A stretch of DNA of 64,000 nucleotides from Deinococcus sp045062605 (GTDB lineage: Bacteria; Deinococcota; Deinococci; Deinococcales; Deinococcaceae), in NCBI RefSeq assembly GCF_045062605.1, contig NZ_JBJGDW010000012.1, forward strand, positions 1 through 64,000. Reading direction: 5' to 3'. A model generated the notes under the pieces. It was not told the origin of the DNA and ran no database searches. It saw nothing but the letters and a program-made list of their open reading frames with translations. This document shows positions 20,401-30,994 of this stretch, in pieces; positions within the stretch are counted from its first letter, which is position 1; the number at the start of each line of letters is the position of its first letter. The translations under genes were made by a program, and so were the position numbers.

Positions 20401-20437
20401 CTTCACAATCTGGATTTATCGTGAAACTATTCACTAA
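20401..20437 (+). repeat. Intergenic TTCAC/GTGAA/TTCAC element, copy C
   Basis: CTTCAC at 20401, GTGAA at 20421, TTCAC at 20430, then TAA. Spacing is identical to the other copies. It lies 10 bp after the second hydrolase gene and just before the aspS terminator, between gene 3' ends. Confidence 0.75.
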
Positions 20438-20447
20438 TCGAAAATGC

Positions 20448-20472
20448 AAAAAGGGAGGTCAAACGCCTCCCC
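20448..20472 (-). terminator. Intrinsic terminator of hisS-aspS
   Basis: Read on the minus strand, GGGAGG and CCTCCC form a 6-bp stem with a 7-nt loop followed by TTTTT, just after the aspS stop. Confidence 0.9.
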
Positions 20473-20477
20473 ATTCT

Positions 20478-22223
20478 TTATTCTCGCGCCAGATCCAGTC
20501 CCACTTCGGCCAGTTGTTCCGCCGAAACGGGGGAGGGGGCCAGGGCCATCAGGTCCGCGCCACGGTTGTTTTTGGGAAAGGCGATCACCTCGCGGATGCT
20601 GCCTGCCCCGGCCATGACCATCACCAGACGGTCAAAACCCCAGGCGATGCCGCCGTGCGGAGGCGTACCGGATTCCAGCGCGTCCAGGAAGAAGCCGAAC
20701 TGCCGCCGCGCTTCCTCGGGGGTAAAGCCGATGGCCGCGAACATCTGTTCCTGCACTGCCGGATCGTGGATACGGACACTGCCGCCGCCGATCTCGAAGC
20801 CGTTGAGAACCAGATCGTAGGCCTGGGCACGAATCTCGCCCTGACGCTCGGTGCCGAAGAGAGCCACGTCCTCGGGGTGCGGGGCAGTGAAGGGGTGGTG
20901 CATGTAAGTCCAGCTCGCGCTGTCCTCGTCGTATTCCAGTTGGGGGAAATCGGTGACCCAGGAGACGTGGAACTGTGGGCCAGCCACCGCCAGGGAAAAC
21001 AGATCGCGCAGGCCCAGGCGGACGGCCCCCAACGCCGTGACCGCCCGCTTCCACTCGCCCGCCGCAAAGAGCAGGGTGCCGCCGTCCTGCACGCCCGTTT
21101 TCTCCAGCAGCGCCGCCGTCTGATCACCCAGGAACTTGCTGATGCCCCCGGTGAATCCATTCCCGTTGCGCTTGGCCCACGCCAGACCTTTCGCGCCGTT
21201 CTGCTTGGCCACCCGCTCCAGTTCGTCGATCTGCTTGCGGGTCAGTTCCGATGTGGCCAGCACCTTGACCGTCTGGGCACTGGCGAAAGCAGCAAACTCG
21301 CCACCCGCAAACAACTCTGTCACATCCGCAAACTCCATGCCAAACCGAAGATCTGGCTTGTCAGAGCCGTAACGGTCCATCGCGTCCTGATAACTCAGGC
21401 GGGGAAAGGGGATGGACAGGTCCACATCCAGCACGGTCTTGAAGACGTGTGAGAGCAGGCGCTCCTGCAACTCCAGCACATCCTCCTGATCCATGAAGGA
21501 CATCTCCATATCGAGCTGCGTGAAGTCTGGCTGGCGGTCCGCGCGCAGATCCTCGTCTCGGAAACAGCGGGCGAGCTGGTAATAGCGGTCAAACCCGGCG
21601 ATCATCAACAGTTGCTTGAACAGTTGCGGACTCTGCGGCAGGGCATAAAACTCGCCGGGATTCAGGCGGCTGGGCACCAGAAAATCCCGCGCTCCCTCCG
21701 GGGTGGATTTGGTGAGCATAGGGGTTTCGACGGCCACGAAGCCCTCGGCGTCCAGAAAGGCCGTGACCGCCGCCGTCGCCTTGCTGCGGAGCATGAGAGA
21801 GCGCTGCATCTCCGGGCGGCGCAGGTCCAGATAGCGGTACTTGAGGCGGATGTCCTCGGCCACGTCCGCGCCCTTTTCCAGCTCGAAAGGTGGGGTTTTG
21901 GCCGTGTTCAGCACCTTCACGCGAGAGGCAATCACCTCGTAATCCGCCGCACCACCCTTGCGCTGGCTTTCAGGGCGCAACTGGTAAGTGCCTTCAACCT
22001 CGGTCACGTACTCGGCGCGCAGGCGATCCGCCTCGGCAAAGGCGGAGGAATCCGGCTCCACCTGCACCTGAATCAGTCCGCTGCGGTCCCGCAATTCCAG
22101 GAAGATCAGGCCGCCCAGATCACGGCGGCGGTTGACCCAGCCCTGCACGGTGACGGTCTGCCCGGCGTAATTTTGCCCGGCGTGGGTGGGGGAGAGGTGG
22201 CCGATCATGGCGGTGCGTTTCAT
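20478..22223 (-). CDS. aspS: Aspartyl-tRNA synthetase, bacterial type
   Basis: The 581-aa class II synthetase charges tRNA(Asp). Domains in order are an N-terminal OB fold for the anticodon (TVTVQGWVNRRRDLGGLIFLELRDRSG), the catalytic core with 'RYLDLRRPEMQ' and 'FRDEDLRADRQPDFTQLD', the GAD insertion (about residues 280-415) found only in bacterial-type AspRS, and motif 3 'GIAWGFDRLVM'. The GAD domain points to the discriminating enzyme; deinococci are known to keep a second archaeal-type AspRS elsewhere. It overlaps hisS by 4 nt. Confidence 0.96.
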   Translation of the reverse strand: MKRTAMIGHLSPTHAGQNYAGQTVTVQGWVNRRRDLGGLIFLELRDRSGLIQVQVEPDSSAFAEADRLRAEYVTEVEGTYQLRPESQRKGGAADYEVIASRVKVLNTAKTPPFELEKGADVAEDIRLKYRYLDLRRPEMQRSLMLRSKATAAVTAFLDAEGFVAVETPMLTKSTPEGARDFLVPSRLNPGEFYALPQSPQLFKQLLMIAGFDRYYQLARCFRDEDLRADRQPDFTQLDMEMSFMDQEDVLELQERLLSHVFKTVLDVDLSIPFPRLSYQDAMDRYGSDKPDLRFGMEFADVTELFAGGEFAAFASAQTVKVLATSELTRKQIDELERVAKQNGAKGLAWAKRNGNGFTGGISKFLGDQTAALLEKTGVQDGGTLLFAAGEWKRAVTALGAVRLGLRDLFSLAVAGPQFHVSWVTDFPQLEYDEDSASWTYMHHPFTAPHPEDVALFGTERQGEIRAQAYDLVLNGFEIGGGSVRIHDPAVQEQMFAAIGFTPEEARRQFGFFLDALESGTPPHGGIAWGFDRLVMVMAGAGSIREVIAFPKNNRGADLMALAPSPVSAEQLAEVGLDLARE

Positions 22224-23578
22224 GGGGACTCCTGTGGAGTTGGATTGTGGGGCGTGGGTTGTGGGGAGTGGGAAAAGATCGAGGTTTGCTCCTCAGCTTC
22301 GAGAAAAGCCGCAAGCTTCGAAACCCCAATCACGCGCTGTTCGCCACTCTGCAAATTCTTGAGACTCAGGGTTCCGTTCTCGATTTCTTGCGAACCAAGT
22401 AAAGCGATCCAGCGCACGCCCCGGCGTTCGGCGTCCTTAAAAGCACTGCCCGGTTTCATGGCACGGTAGGCGAACTCGGTGCGGGCCACGGCGCGGGCAT
22501 CTATCGCGATCTTCGCCGCGTGTGGCACGTTCTCCTCATCCAGCGCGACGACATAGAGGAGCGCCCCCTCGGTCTGAGGTAGCTCGGCACCTTCCGCTTC
22601 CAGCGCCAGCAACAGCCGCTCGACGCCGAAGGCCCAGCCGATCCCTGGTGTGGCCTGTCCGCCCAGAATCTCGGCCAGACCGTCGTAGCGTCCGCCCCCG
22701 CCCAGCGCAGACTTTGCGCCCACACCCTCATGGTGCAGCTCCCAGGCGGTGCGGCGGTAGTAGTCCAGCCCGCGCACGATGCTGGGATCAAGGTCATACG
22801 GCACGCCCCAGTCCTTCAGATAGCCCTGAACGGCTTCAAAGTGTGCTCGCGCCTCGTCTCCCAGAAAATCAAGCATCGGCTTGACGCTCAACTCGGCAAT
22901 CAAGTCCTGATCGCCCTCGCTCTTGCTGTCCAGAATTCGCATCGGATTGCGGGTCAGGCGATCTTTGGAGTCGTCGGAGAGACGGTCAAGATGCGCGGTG
23001 AACAACTCCCGCAGATAGGCGTTGTAAGCCTCTCTATCTGCTGGATCGCCGATACTCCCCAGCTTGACGCGCACTTCCTTCAGGCCCAGTTCGCGCACCA
23101 CGTCTACCATTAAAGCAATGGCCTCGGCATCCACGAGGGGATCAGCGCTGCCCAGTACCTCGTAATCCACCTGATGAAACTGGCGATACCGGCCCTTCTG
23201 CACGTTCTCGGCGCGGAAGATCGGCCCCGAAGTCCACAGTTTCAGGGGCGTGGGCAACTGCTTGAGGCCGTTCTGGAGGTAAGCCCGCACGATGGCCGCC
23301 GTTCCCTCCGGGCGCAGGATGAACCCGCCGTGGTCCCCGAAGTAGTACACGGTAAACATTTCCTTGCGGACGATATCGGTGCTGTCGCCCACGCCGCGCT
23401 TGACCAGTTCGGCTTCCTCAAAGACGGGCGTATCGATGCGATGCGCTCCGGCGCGCTCCAGCACACGCCGCGCGGTTTCAGTCAGCCAGATATGCGCGGC
23501 GGCACTGGTGACGGGTGAGAGTTTGGGACTGCCCGGCGGCAGCAGATCGTTGGTCCCCTTGGGGCGGGTAATCGCCAT
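22220..23578 (-). CDS. hisS: Histidyl-tRNA synthetase
   Basis: The 452-aa class II synthetase charges tRNA(His). Seen are the N-terminal 'RPKGTNDLLPPG', motif 2 region 'FILRPEGTAAIVRAYLQNGL...IFRAENVQKGRYRQFHQVDYEVLG', the HisRS-specific 'IVRGLDYYRRTAWELHH', and motif 3 'GGGGRYDGLAEILGG...GWAFGVERLL', followed by a C-terminal anticodon-binding domain. The last 20 or so residues are low-complexity and Pro/Gln/Thr-rich. It is the first gene of hisS-aspS, a common bacterial pair. Confidence 0.96.
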   Translation of the reverse strand: MAITRPKGTNDLLPPGSPKLSPVTSAAAHIWLTETARRVLERAGAHRIDTPVFEEAELVKRGVGDSTDIVRKEMFTVYYFGDHGGFILRPEGTAAIVRAYLQNGLKQLPTPLKLWTSGPIFRAENVQKGRYRQFHQVDYEVLGSADPLVDAEAIALMVDVVRELGLKEVRVKLGSIGDPADREAYNAYLRELFTAHLDRLSDDSKDRLTRNPMRILDSKSEGDQDLIAELSVKPMLDFLGDEARAHFEAVQGYLKDWGVPYDLDPSIVRGLDYYRRTAWELHHEGVGAKSALGGGGRYDGLAEILGGQATPGIGWAFGVERLLLALEAEGAELPQTEGALLYVVALDEENVPHAAKIAIDARAVARTEFAYRAMKPGSAFKDAERRGVRWIALLGSQEIENGTLSLKNLQSGEQRVIGVSKLAAFLEAEEQTSIFSHSPQPTPHNPTPQESP

Positions 23579-23642
23579 AACAGAGGGGAGTCTACGGGTC
23601 TGAAGGTCAAAGGGTCAAAGACGGAGGCGCAAACAGGGGAGA

Positions 23643-23672
23643 GGCCGCCTCCCCCATTCAGGAAAGGCGGCC
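23643..23672 (-). terminator. Possible stem-loop terminator after the lipoprotein gene
   Basis: GGCCGCCT and AGGCGGCC form a perfect 8-bp stem with a 14-nt loop, 15 nt after the lipoprotein stop on the minus strand. There is no clear T-tract, so termination is uncertain. Confidence 0.5.
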
Positions 23673-23686
23673 CCTGGAAAGAGGAC

Positions 23687-24055
23687 TTACTGGCGGACGC
23701 TGTAGGGCAGGCCGGTGGACTGCTTGCCCGCCACTTCCACGAACAGCCAGCTTCCGCCCACCGGGGCGTCGGCGGGAATGGTCAGAACGATCTCGCTGTC
23801 GGTCCAGGACTGAATGGCCGAGGCCGGGAAGACGTAGCCGCCTTTCCCCGTTTCATCGGCCCCCAGGCGAACTTGCCCGGTGCCGGGGCCACCCAGATAA
23901 CGGCCCTGAACGGTAAGTGAACCGCCGCGCGTTGCGGCTTCCGAGACTTTGATCAGCACAGGCGTCACCGTGACGAAGCGGTCTGTGGATTGAGAGGGCG
24001 CGCAGGACGCCAGAGCGCCTACCATGAGTGAAGAAGCAACCAAGAAACGCAGCAT
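23687..24055 (-). CDS. Small lipoprotein with IPT/TIG-like fold
   Basis: The 122-aa product starts MLRFLVASSLMVGALASC, with the lipobox A-L-A-S-C anchoring the mature protein by lipid. The remaining 100 residues ('ISKVSEAATRGGSLTVQGRYLGG'-like strand pattern and 'WTDSEIVLTIPADAPVGGSWLFVEVAG') resemble a single immunoglobulin-like IPT/TIG domain, often used for surface binding. The ATG at 24055 has GGAGG about 9 nt upstream and is preferred over a start 7 codons earlier. It is divergent from the lipid kinase gene. Confidence 0.75.
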   Translation of the reverse strand: MLRFLVASSLMVGALASCAPSQSTDRFVTVTPVLIKVSEAATRGGSLTVQGRYLGGPGTGQVRLGADETGKGGYVFPASAIQSWTDSEIVLTIPADAPVGGSWLFVEVAGKQSTGLPYSVRQ

Positions 24056-24082
24056 AGCAACAGCCTCCGAATTCACAGTCTA

Positions 24083-25051
24083 ATGAAAGGTCAGATGACA
24101 GGTCAAACCTCCCCCCCCGGCCCCCCCAACACTCCCAAGGCCCAACGCGTACTGGTGGTCTTTAATCCCAAGAGCGGCGATGGCGACAGCGATCTGCCGG
24201 AATTCGTGCGTCTGCTGCGGGCAGGCGGAGCGGAGGTGGTGCAGCGGGAAACGAAAAAAGACACGCCGCTGGCGGAGCAGGTGGGCGATCTGGACGCCTT
24301 CGACATCCTGGTCGCGGCTGGGGGAGACGGAACCGTGAGCAGTCTGGCCTACGCCATCCGTGACAGTGGCGTGCCGTTGCTGGCCTTTCCCGCCGGAACC
24401 GCCAACCTGATCGCGCAGAATCTGGATCTGCCCACCACCGCGCCAGAACTGGCTGATCTGGTGCTGGCCGGACACTGCATCACCGTCGATCTGGGCGAGA
24501 TCGAAGTGGGCGGCAAGAAGAACGGGTTTGCCATGCTGGCCGGGGCTGGGGCGGACGCTGCCATGATCCGCGACAGCGAGGATCTGAAGGAACACTTTGG
24601 CGTGATGGCATACGTCCTGAGCGCCATGAAGCAGCTTAACCCGAAAAAGACGACGTTCACGCTGACCATCGACGGCAAGACGCGCGAATTTGAGGGCATC
24701 GGCGTGATGGCCGCCAACTTCGGGATGGCCAATTACCGCATGCCGATCACCACCGATATCGATCCAGCGGACGGTCAGTTCACGGTGGTGCTGCTCAAGG
24801 CGGGCAATCTGCTGCGCCTGATTCCTAACCTGATCGACTCGTTGCGCGCCAAGCTGCATCTGGGGGACCCGCTGTTCAGCGATAACCTGGAAACCCTGCA
24901 TGCCTGCGAGATAACGGTAGAGGCCGCCGATCCCTTCCCGCTGCAATACGACGGCGAGCTGATGGTGGAAACCACGCCGTTCACGGCCCGCATCCTGACC
25001 GGCGCGGCGCGGTTCATCACGGCGGCCAGGAAGGAAGAGGTGGAGACGTAA
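24083..25051 (+). CDS. Diacylglycerol kinase-family lipid kinase
   Basis: The 322-aa product has the DAGK catalytic domain: 'RVLVVFNPKSGDGD', the nucleotide-binding G-G-D-G-T ('VAAGGDGTVSSLAYAI') and 'PLLAFPAGTANLIAQNLDLP', then the C-terminal beta domain with 'LQYDGELM'. It should phosphorylate a lipid such as diacylglycerol, ceramide or undecaprenol-like substrates at the membrane. The first 20 residues are Pro/Gly-rich and may be an overlong start; an ATG four codons in is an alternative. Confidence 0.88.
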   Translation: MKGQMTGQTSPPGPPNTPKAQRVLVVFNPKSGDGDSDLPEFVRLLRAGGAEVVQRETKKDTPLAEQVGDLDAFDILVAAGGDGTVSSLAYAIRDSGVPLLAFPAGTANLIAQNLDLPTTAPELADLVLAGHCITVDLGEIEVGGKKNGFAMLAGAGADAAMIRDSEDLKEHFGVMAYVLSAMKQLNPKKTTFTLTIDGKTREFEGIGVMAANFGMANYRMPITTDIDPADGQFTVVLLKAGNLLRLIPNLIDSLRAKLHLGDPLFSDNLETLHACEITVEAADPFPLQYDGELMVETTPFTARILTGAARFITAARKEEVET

Positions 25052-25074
25052 GCACAAGTCGTTATGCTTCAGGG

Positions 25075-25527
25075 GTGGCGAACTCCATTCTCGTGACCGA
25101 AGACGAGAGAAGCTGCCGGGTCTGTCATCAGACAAAGCTCCTTCAACTTTTTCCAAAGAACCGCCCTGATGGGAGTCGATTTTTTCGCTGCCTGGACTGT
25201 CAGGCCACCGCATATAAGACGAGATATCACCAAGATGCCCAACGGCGCGCCCTTCAGGTTGCCTACAGCATGAACGGAAGTGTGGAACGGCGCTTTCCAG
25301 ATCTGGAGCGTTTACCGCCCGAGCAACTTGTCGAGGTCATGGTGACAACGGAAATATGCCGATACTGTGGTTTGCCCAATGGCGATTCGGGACGCGGCTT
25401 TCAGCTCAGCAACATCGCACTGTGCTGTGACCGCTGCAACCGTGCCAAGTGGGATTCCACAGAGGCCGAATATCTGGACTGGCTGCGTGAGGCGGCGGCA
25501 AGATTGACCAGCGTCTCCAAAGAATAA
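25075..25527 (+). CDS. HNH-like double zinc-ribbon protein lacking the catalytic His segment
   Basis: The 150-aa product has one zinc ribbon with Cys14/Cys17 and Cys39/Cys42, and a second with Cys94/Cys97 and Cys117/Cys120. The second ribbon reads like an HNH domain ('CRYCGLP...LSNIALCCDRCNRAKWDS'), but the usual Asp-His strand between the two Cys pairs is missing; only 19 residues separate them. It may be a degenerate nuclease used as a DNA-binding module. The GTG start follows TATGCT by 6 nt (leaderless). It lies next to a tyrosine recombinase gene. Confidence 0.72.
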   Translation: MANSILVTEDERSCRVCHQTKLLQLFPKNRPDGSRFFRCLDCQATAYKTRYHQDAQRRALQVAYSMNGSVERRFPDLERLPPEQLVEVMVTTEICRYCGLPNGDSGRGFQLSNIALCCDRCNRAKWDSTEAEYLDWLREAAARLTSVSKE

Positions 25528-25582
25528 TCTTATGACCTATAATTTCACTTATGGGAAGTAGAAGCCTGGAGATGGGCCAGAA

Positions 25583-28108
<2,526 letters not shown>

Positions 28109-28183
28109 GATAGGGGCAGGGGATGAAAAGGTCAGGGGGTGTGCCTGTCCCTCACGCGGGCTGTGGGTTAAGATGACGGCACT

Positions 28184-28888
28184 TTGAGATTGGCTTTCAT
28201 CAGCGACATTCACGGAAATATCCATGCCCTGACGGCAGTCAAACGGTTTCTGACCGAGAACATCGTCAATCAGGTGATCGTGGTGGGCGACCTGGTCGGC
28301 TACGGCGCAAGCCCTGGCCCGGTGATCGATTTCGTCAAGCGCGAGGGCTGGCCCACCGGTCTGGGGTCCAGCGACATGCGCGTTGCCATCGATCTGGGGG
28401 ACCGTGAGGGACGGCGCGGCGTGGCCGATCAGGTGCTGACCTGGACCAAGAAGATGCTGGCACCCGAGCAGACCGACTTCCTGCGCCGCCTTCCGCCGGG
28501 CGGACGGATCGTGACCCCGGTGGGCCGGGTGCGCTACTTCCACGGCAGCCCCCATGACCCCGAGCAGCGGCTGGACCTGATGTCCTCCGAGCGGGAACTG
28601 GAGGAGCTGGCCGAGACGCTGGGCGCACGGGTGATCGTGGTGGGCGGCTCGCACGTGCCGTTCAGCCGCGTGATCGGCGAGACCACCTTCGTCGATCCGG
28701 GTAGCGTGGGCCTGAGCCTCAACCATGAGCCGGGCGCGGACGTGGTGATCGTGGACTGCATCGGGCGCAAGCCGAAGGTCTCCCTGCACAAGGTGACCTA
28801 TGATTACGCCTCCAGCGCCTTTGACATCATGGCCTGGAACCTGCCGCCCGTGATTGCGGATGTGATCAAGACGGGACGGATGGGGTAG
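28184..28888 (+). CDS. Metallophosphoesterase-fold protein with altered active site
   Basis: The 234-aa calcineurin-like fold protein keeps the first motifs: 'ISDIHGN' (D-x-H) and 'VVGDLVGYG' (G-D). The usual G-N-H-D/E is G-S-S-D (residues 61-64), and the usual G-H-T-H is G-G-S-H (154-157), while 'FHGSPHD' is kept. Two metal ligands and the catalytic His are therefore replaced, so activity may be lost or changed. The TTG start follows TAAGAT at 9 nt. It is followed by a strong bidirectional terminator. Confidence 0.83.
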   Translation: MRLAFISDIHGNIHALTAVKRFLTENIVNQVIVVGDLVGYGASPGPVIDFVKREGWPTGLGSSDMRVAIDLGDREGRRGVADQVLTWTKKMLAPEQTDFLRRLPPGGRIVTPVGRVRYFHGSPHDPEQRLDLMSSERELEELAETLGARVIVVGGSHVPFSRVIGETTFVDPGSVGLSLNHEPGADVVIVDCIGRKPKVSLHKVTYDYASSAFDIMAWNLPPVIADVIKTGRMG

Positions 28889-28896
28889 CGGAGCGG

Positions 28897-28939
28897 AAAC
28901 GAGAGGGGGCAAGTCGTTCTGACTTGCCCCCTCTCGTTT
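28897..28939. terminator. Strong bidirectional terminator
   Basis: A perfect 19-bp inverted repeat (28897-28915 with 28921-28939) with a 5-nt loop lies between two convergent genes. The arms begin AAAC and end GTTT, giving a short U-run in either direction. Confidence 0.85.
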
Positions 28940-28944
28940 CAGGA

Positions 28945-30102
28945 TCAGACCAGCACACCGTCCAGTGACTCGTCGAACCGTTCCACCAGCCCGCGTTCAC
29001 CGAGAATATCTTCCAGGGCCGTCATCAGCGCGCGGTAGGGGCCGGGCCGGGCCGCCTCGCCCATCAGGCCCAGCCGCCAGATCACGCCCGCCGTGGGGCC
29101 GAGGCCGCCGGTCACGCTGATTTCGCGTTTTCGCAGCGCCTGTCGCACGCCCGCATCGTCAAAGCCCTCGGGCAGTCGCAGGGCCAGCACGGTGGGCAGG
29201 CGGTCCTCCGGGCGGCGCACATAGGGCGAGAAACCCAGCGGCTTCAGCGCACTGACAATCGCCTCACCCACCTGCTGCACGCGGCGCTGACGGGCCTCCA
29301 TGCCTTCCTCCAGAGCGGCCTGGAGCGCCGCGTGAAAGGCGAAATGCAGGTTGACCGGAACGGTGTGGTGATAGGTGTGGCGGGTCCAGTAGTCGCGCAG
29401 GCCCTCGAAATCGCAGTACCACAGCGGGGTGGGCGTGCGGCGGGCGGCATAGCGCGCCAGCGCCCGTTCGCTGATGGCCACCGGGGCCACGCCGGGGGGG
29501 GCGCTCAGGCACTTCTGCGCGCCGGTGTAGGCGTAATCCACGCCCCACTCGGCCATATGAAAGGGTTCCATCCCGGCGGTGGTCACGGCGTCCACGGTTA
29601 GTAAGGCTCCCGTGCCGCGCACCAGTTTGGCAATCTCGGGAACCGGATTCAGCACGCCGGTACTCGTCTCGCCATGAACCACCGCCACCATGCGGATGTC
29701 GCCGCCGTGAGCCAGTTGCGCGGCCACATCTTCCGGGCGGATCGCCTCGCCCAGTGGGGCCGTGACCAGCCGCACGCGCGCGCCGTAGCGGGCCGTCATC
29801 TCGGCCATGCGGCGGCCAAAGCTGCCGTTGGCGCAGACCAGCACCTCGTCACCTTCCTCCACCAGATTGGCGAAGCCCGCCTCCATGCCCAGGCTACCGG
29901 TCCCAGCCAGCAGCGCGGTAAAGCCCTCGGGTTCCGCGCCGTACATCACGCGCAGGTCGTCCTGAATCTCGCGGTTCAGGGCGAACACTTCCGGGTCCAT
30001 GTGGCCCAGCATCGGGCGGGTCATGGCGTGCATGGCGCGCGGATGGATCGGGGTGGGGCCGGGGGTCAGCAGGATGTGTTCAGGATAGGCGTCCAGGGGC
30101 AT
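28945..30102 (-). CDS. Class V aminotransferase (alanine--glyoxylate / serine--pyruvate type)
   Basis: The 385-aa PLP enzyme has 'LLTPGPTPIHPRAM', 'GTGSLGMEAGFANLVEEGDEVLV', 'VVHGETSTGVLNPV', 'DAVTTAGMEPF' and the PLP lysine in 'AYTGAQKCLSAPPG'. These fit the AGXT-like group, which transfers amino groups between alanine or serine and glyoxylate, pyruvate or hydroxypyruvate. The exact substrate pair cannot be told. The ATG at 30102 follows TATTCT by 6 nt (leaderless); a start 9 codons earlier is less likely. Confidence 0.9.
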   Translation of the reverse strand: MPLDAYPEHILLTPGPTPIHPRAMHAMTRPMLGHMDPEVFALNREIQDDLRVMYGAEPEGFTALLAGTGSLGMEAGFANLVEEGDEVLVCANGSFGRRMAEMTARYGARVRLVTAPLGEAIRPEDVAAQLAHGGDIRMVAVVHGETSTGVLNPVPEIAKLVRGTGALLTVDAVTTAGMEPFHMAEWGVDYAYTGAQKCLSAPPGVAPVAISERALARYAARRTPTPLWYCDFEGLRDYWTRHTYHHTVPVNLHFAFHAALQAALEEGMEARQRRVQQVGEAIVSALKPLGFSPYVRRPEDRLPTVLALRLPEGFDDAGVRQALRKREISVTGGLGPTAGVIWRLGLMGEAARPGPYRALMTALEDILGERGLVERFDESLDGVLV

Positions 30103-30292
30103 GGTAGGAGAATAAGGTTTTGAAGCCATTTTAGCAACTTTATTGCGCTGGATTAGATTTCTAGCTCAGACAAAACAATTTTATTGCGTCAGAGTTGCCG
30201 GAGCTGAGCAATACGGTTGCTCGCCTCCAAATTCAGGCTCGATTCAGTCCGCCGTCACCTCCCCGACATGCAAAGTCATTAGGATTGACGTT
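30103..30292. promoter_or_regulatory. Divergent promoter spacer with TTTATTGCG direct repeats
   Basis: This 190-bp AT-rich spacer separates divergent genes. TTTATTGCG occurs at 30139-30147 and 30180-30188, 41 bp apart (about four helical turns). Each gene has a leaderless-type -10 close to its start. The repeats could be sites for a regulator of either gene; no further evidence. Confidence 0.35.
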
Positions 30293-30994
30293 ATGACCGC
30301 CACGCCGCCGACTGAATCCACCCCCCTGAAGGCTGTTCTATTTGACCGGGACGACACCATCGCCTACACGGACCGCGAGATCTACGCCGAGGCCGCGCGC
30401 TGGGCTGCCGGGAAGTACGGCCTGGACGCCCGTGCGGTGGGAACGGCGATGCTGGGGCAGTGGCAGGAGCGGGCGCTGACGTGGTGGGACCTGCGAACCG
30501 AGGACGACGAGACGGCCTTCTGGGACAGCTATGGCCTGGAGCTGATGGAACGGCTGGGCCTGCCCGCCTCCGACGCCGACGCCTTCATGGCCGCCTATCC
30601 CTACGAGCGGTTCATGAAGCCCGTACCGCACGCCCGCGAGGTCTTGCAGGAGTTGCGCGCCCGTGGCCTCAAGATCGGCGTGCTGAGCAACACGCTGCCC
30701 AGCATTGCCCGCACGCTGGAAGAGGTGGGGCTGGCCGATCTGGTGGACGTGGCGGTGGCGACGTGTTCGGTGGGCATCCACAAGCCGGACGCAGGGGCGT
30801 TCCTGCACGCGGCCGAGGCGCTGGGCCTGCGCCCGCAGGAGGTGCTGTTCGTGGACGACAAGGCCGAGAATGTGGAGGCGGCCCGCGCGCTGGGCATGCA
30901 GGCCACCGTGATCGATCTGCAAGGTCAGGACCGGGACGCCATCCACGATCTGCGCGCGGTGCTGGAGCTGGTGGGCGAATTGGTGCGCGCGTGA
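30293..30994 (+). CDS. HAD-superfamily hydrolase
   Basis: The 233-aa phosphatase-like protein has motif I D18-R-D20-D-T ('LFDRDDTIAY'), a helical cap, motif II 'IGVLSNT', motif III Lys in 'SVGIHKPDAG' and motif IV 'VLFVDDKAENVEAARALGM'. It likely dephosphorylates a small molecule. It is first in a run of overlapping genes for murein peptide breakdown; its link to that pathway is contextual. TAGGAT lies 7 nt before the ATG. The stop overlaps the next GTG (GTGA). Confidence 0.85.
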   Translation: MTATPPTESTPLKAVLFDRDDTIAYTDREIYAEAARWAAGKYGLDARAVGTAMLGQWQERALTWWDLRTEDDETAFWDSYGLELMERLGLPASDADAFMAAYPYERFMKPVPHAREVLQELRARGLKIGVLSNTLPSIARTLEEVGLADLVDVAVATCSVGIHKPDAGAFLHAAEALGLRPQEVLFVDDKAENVEAARALGMQATVIDLQGQDRDAIHDLRAVLELVGELVRA

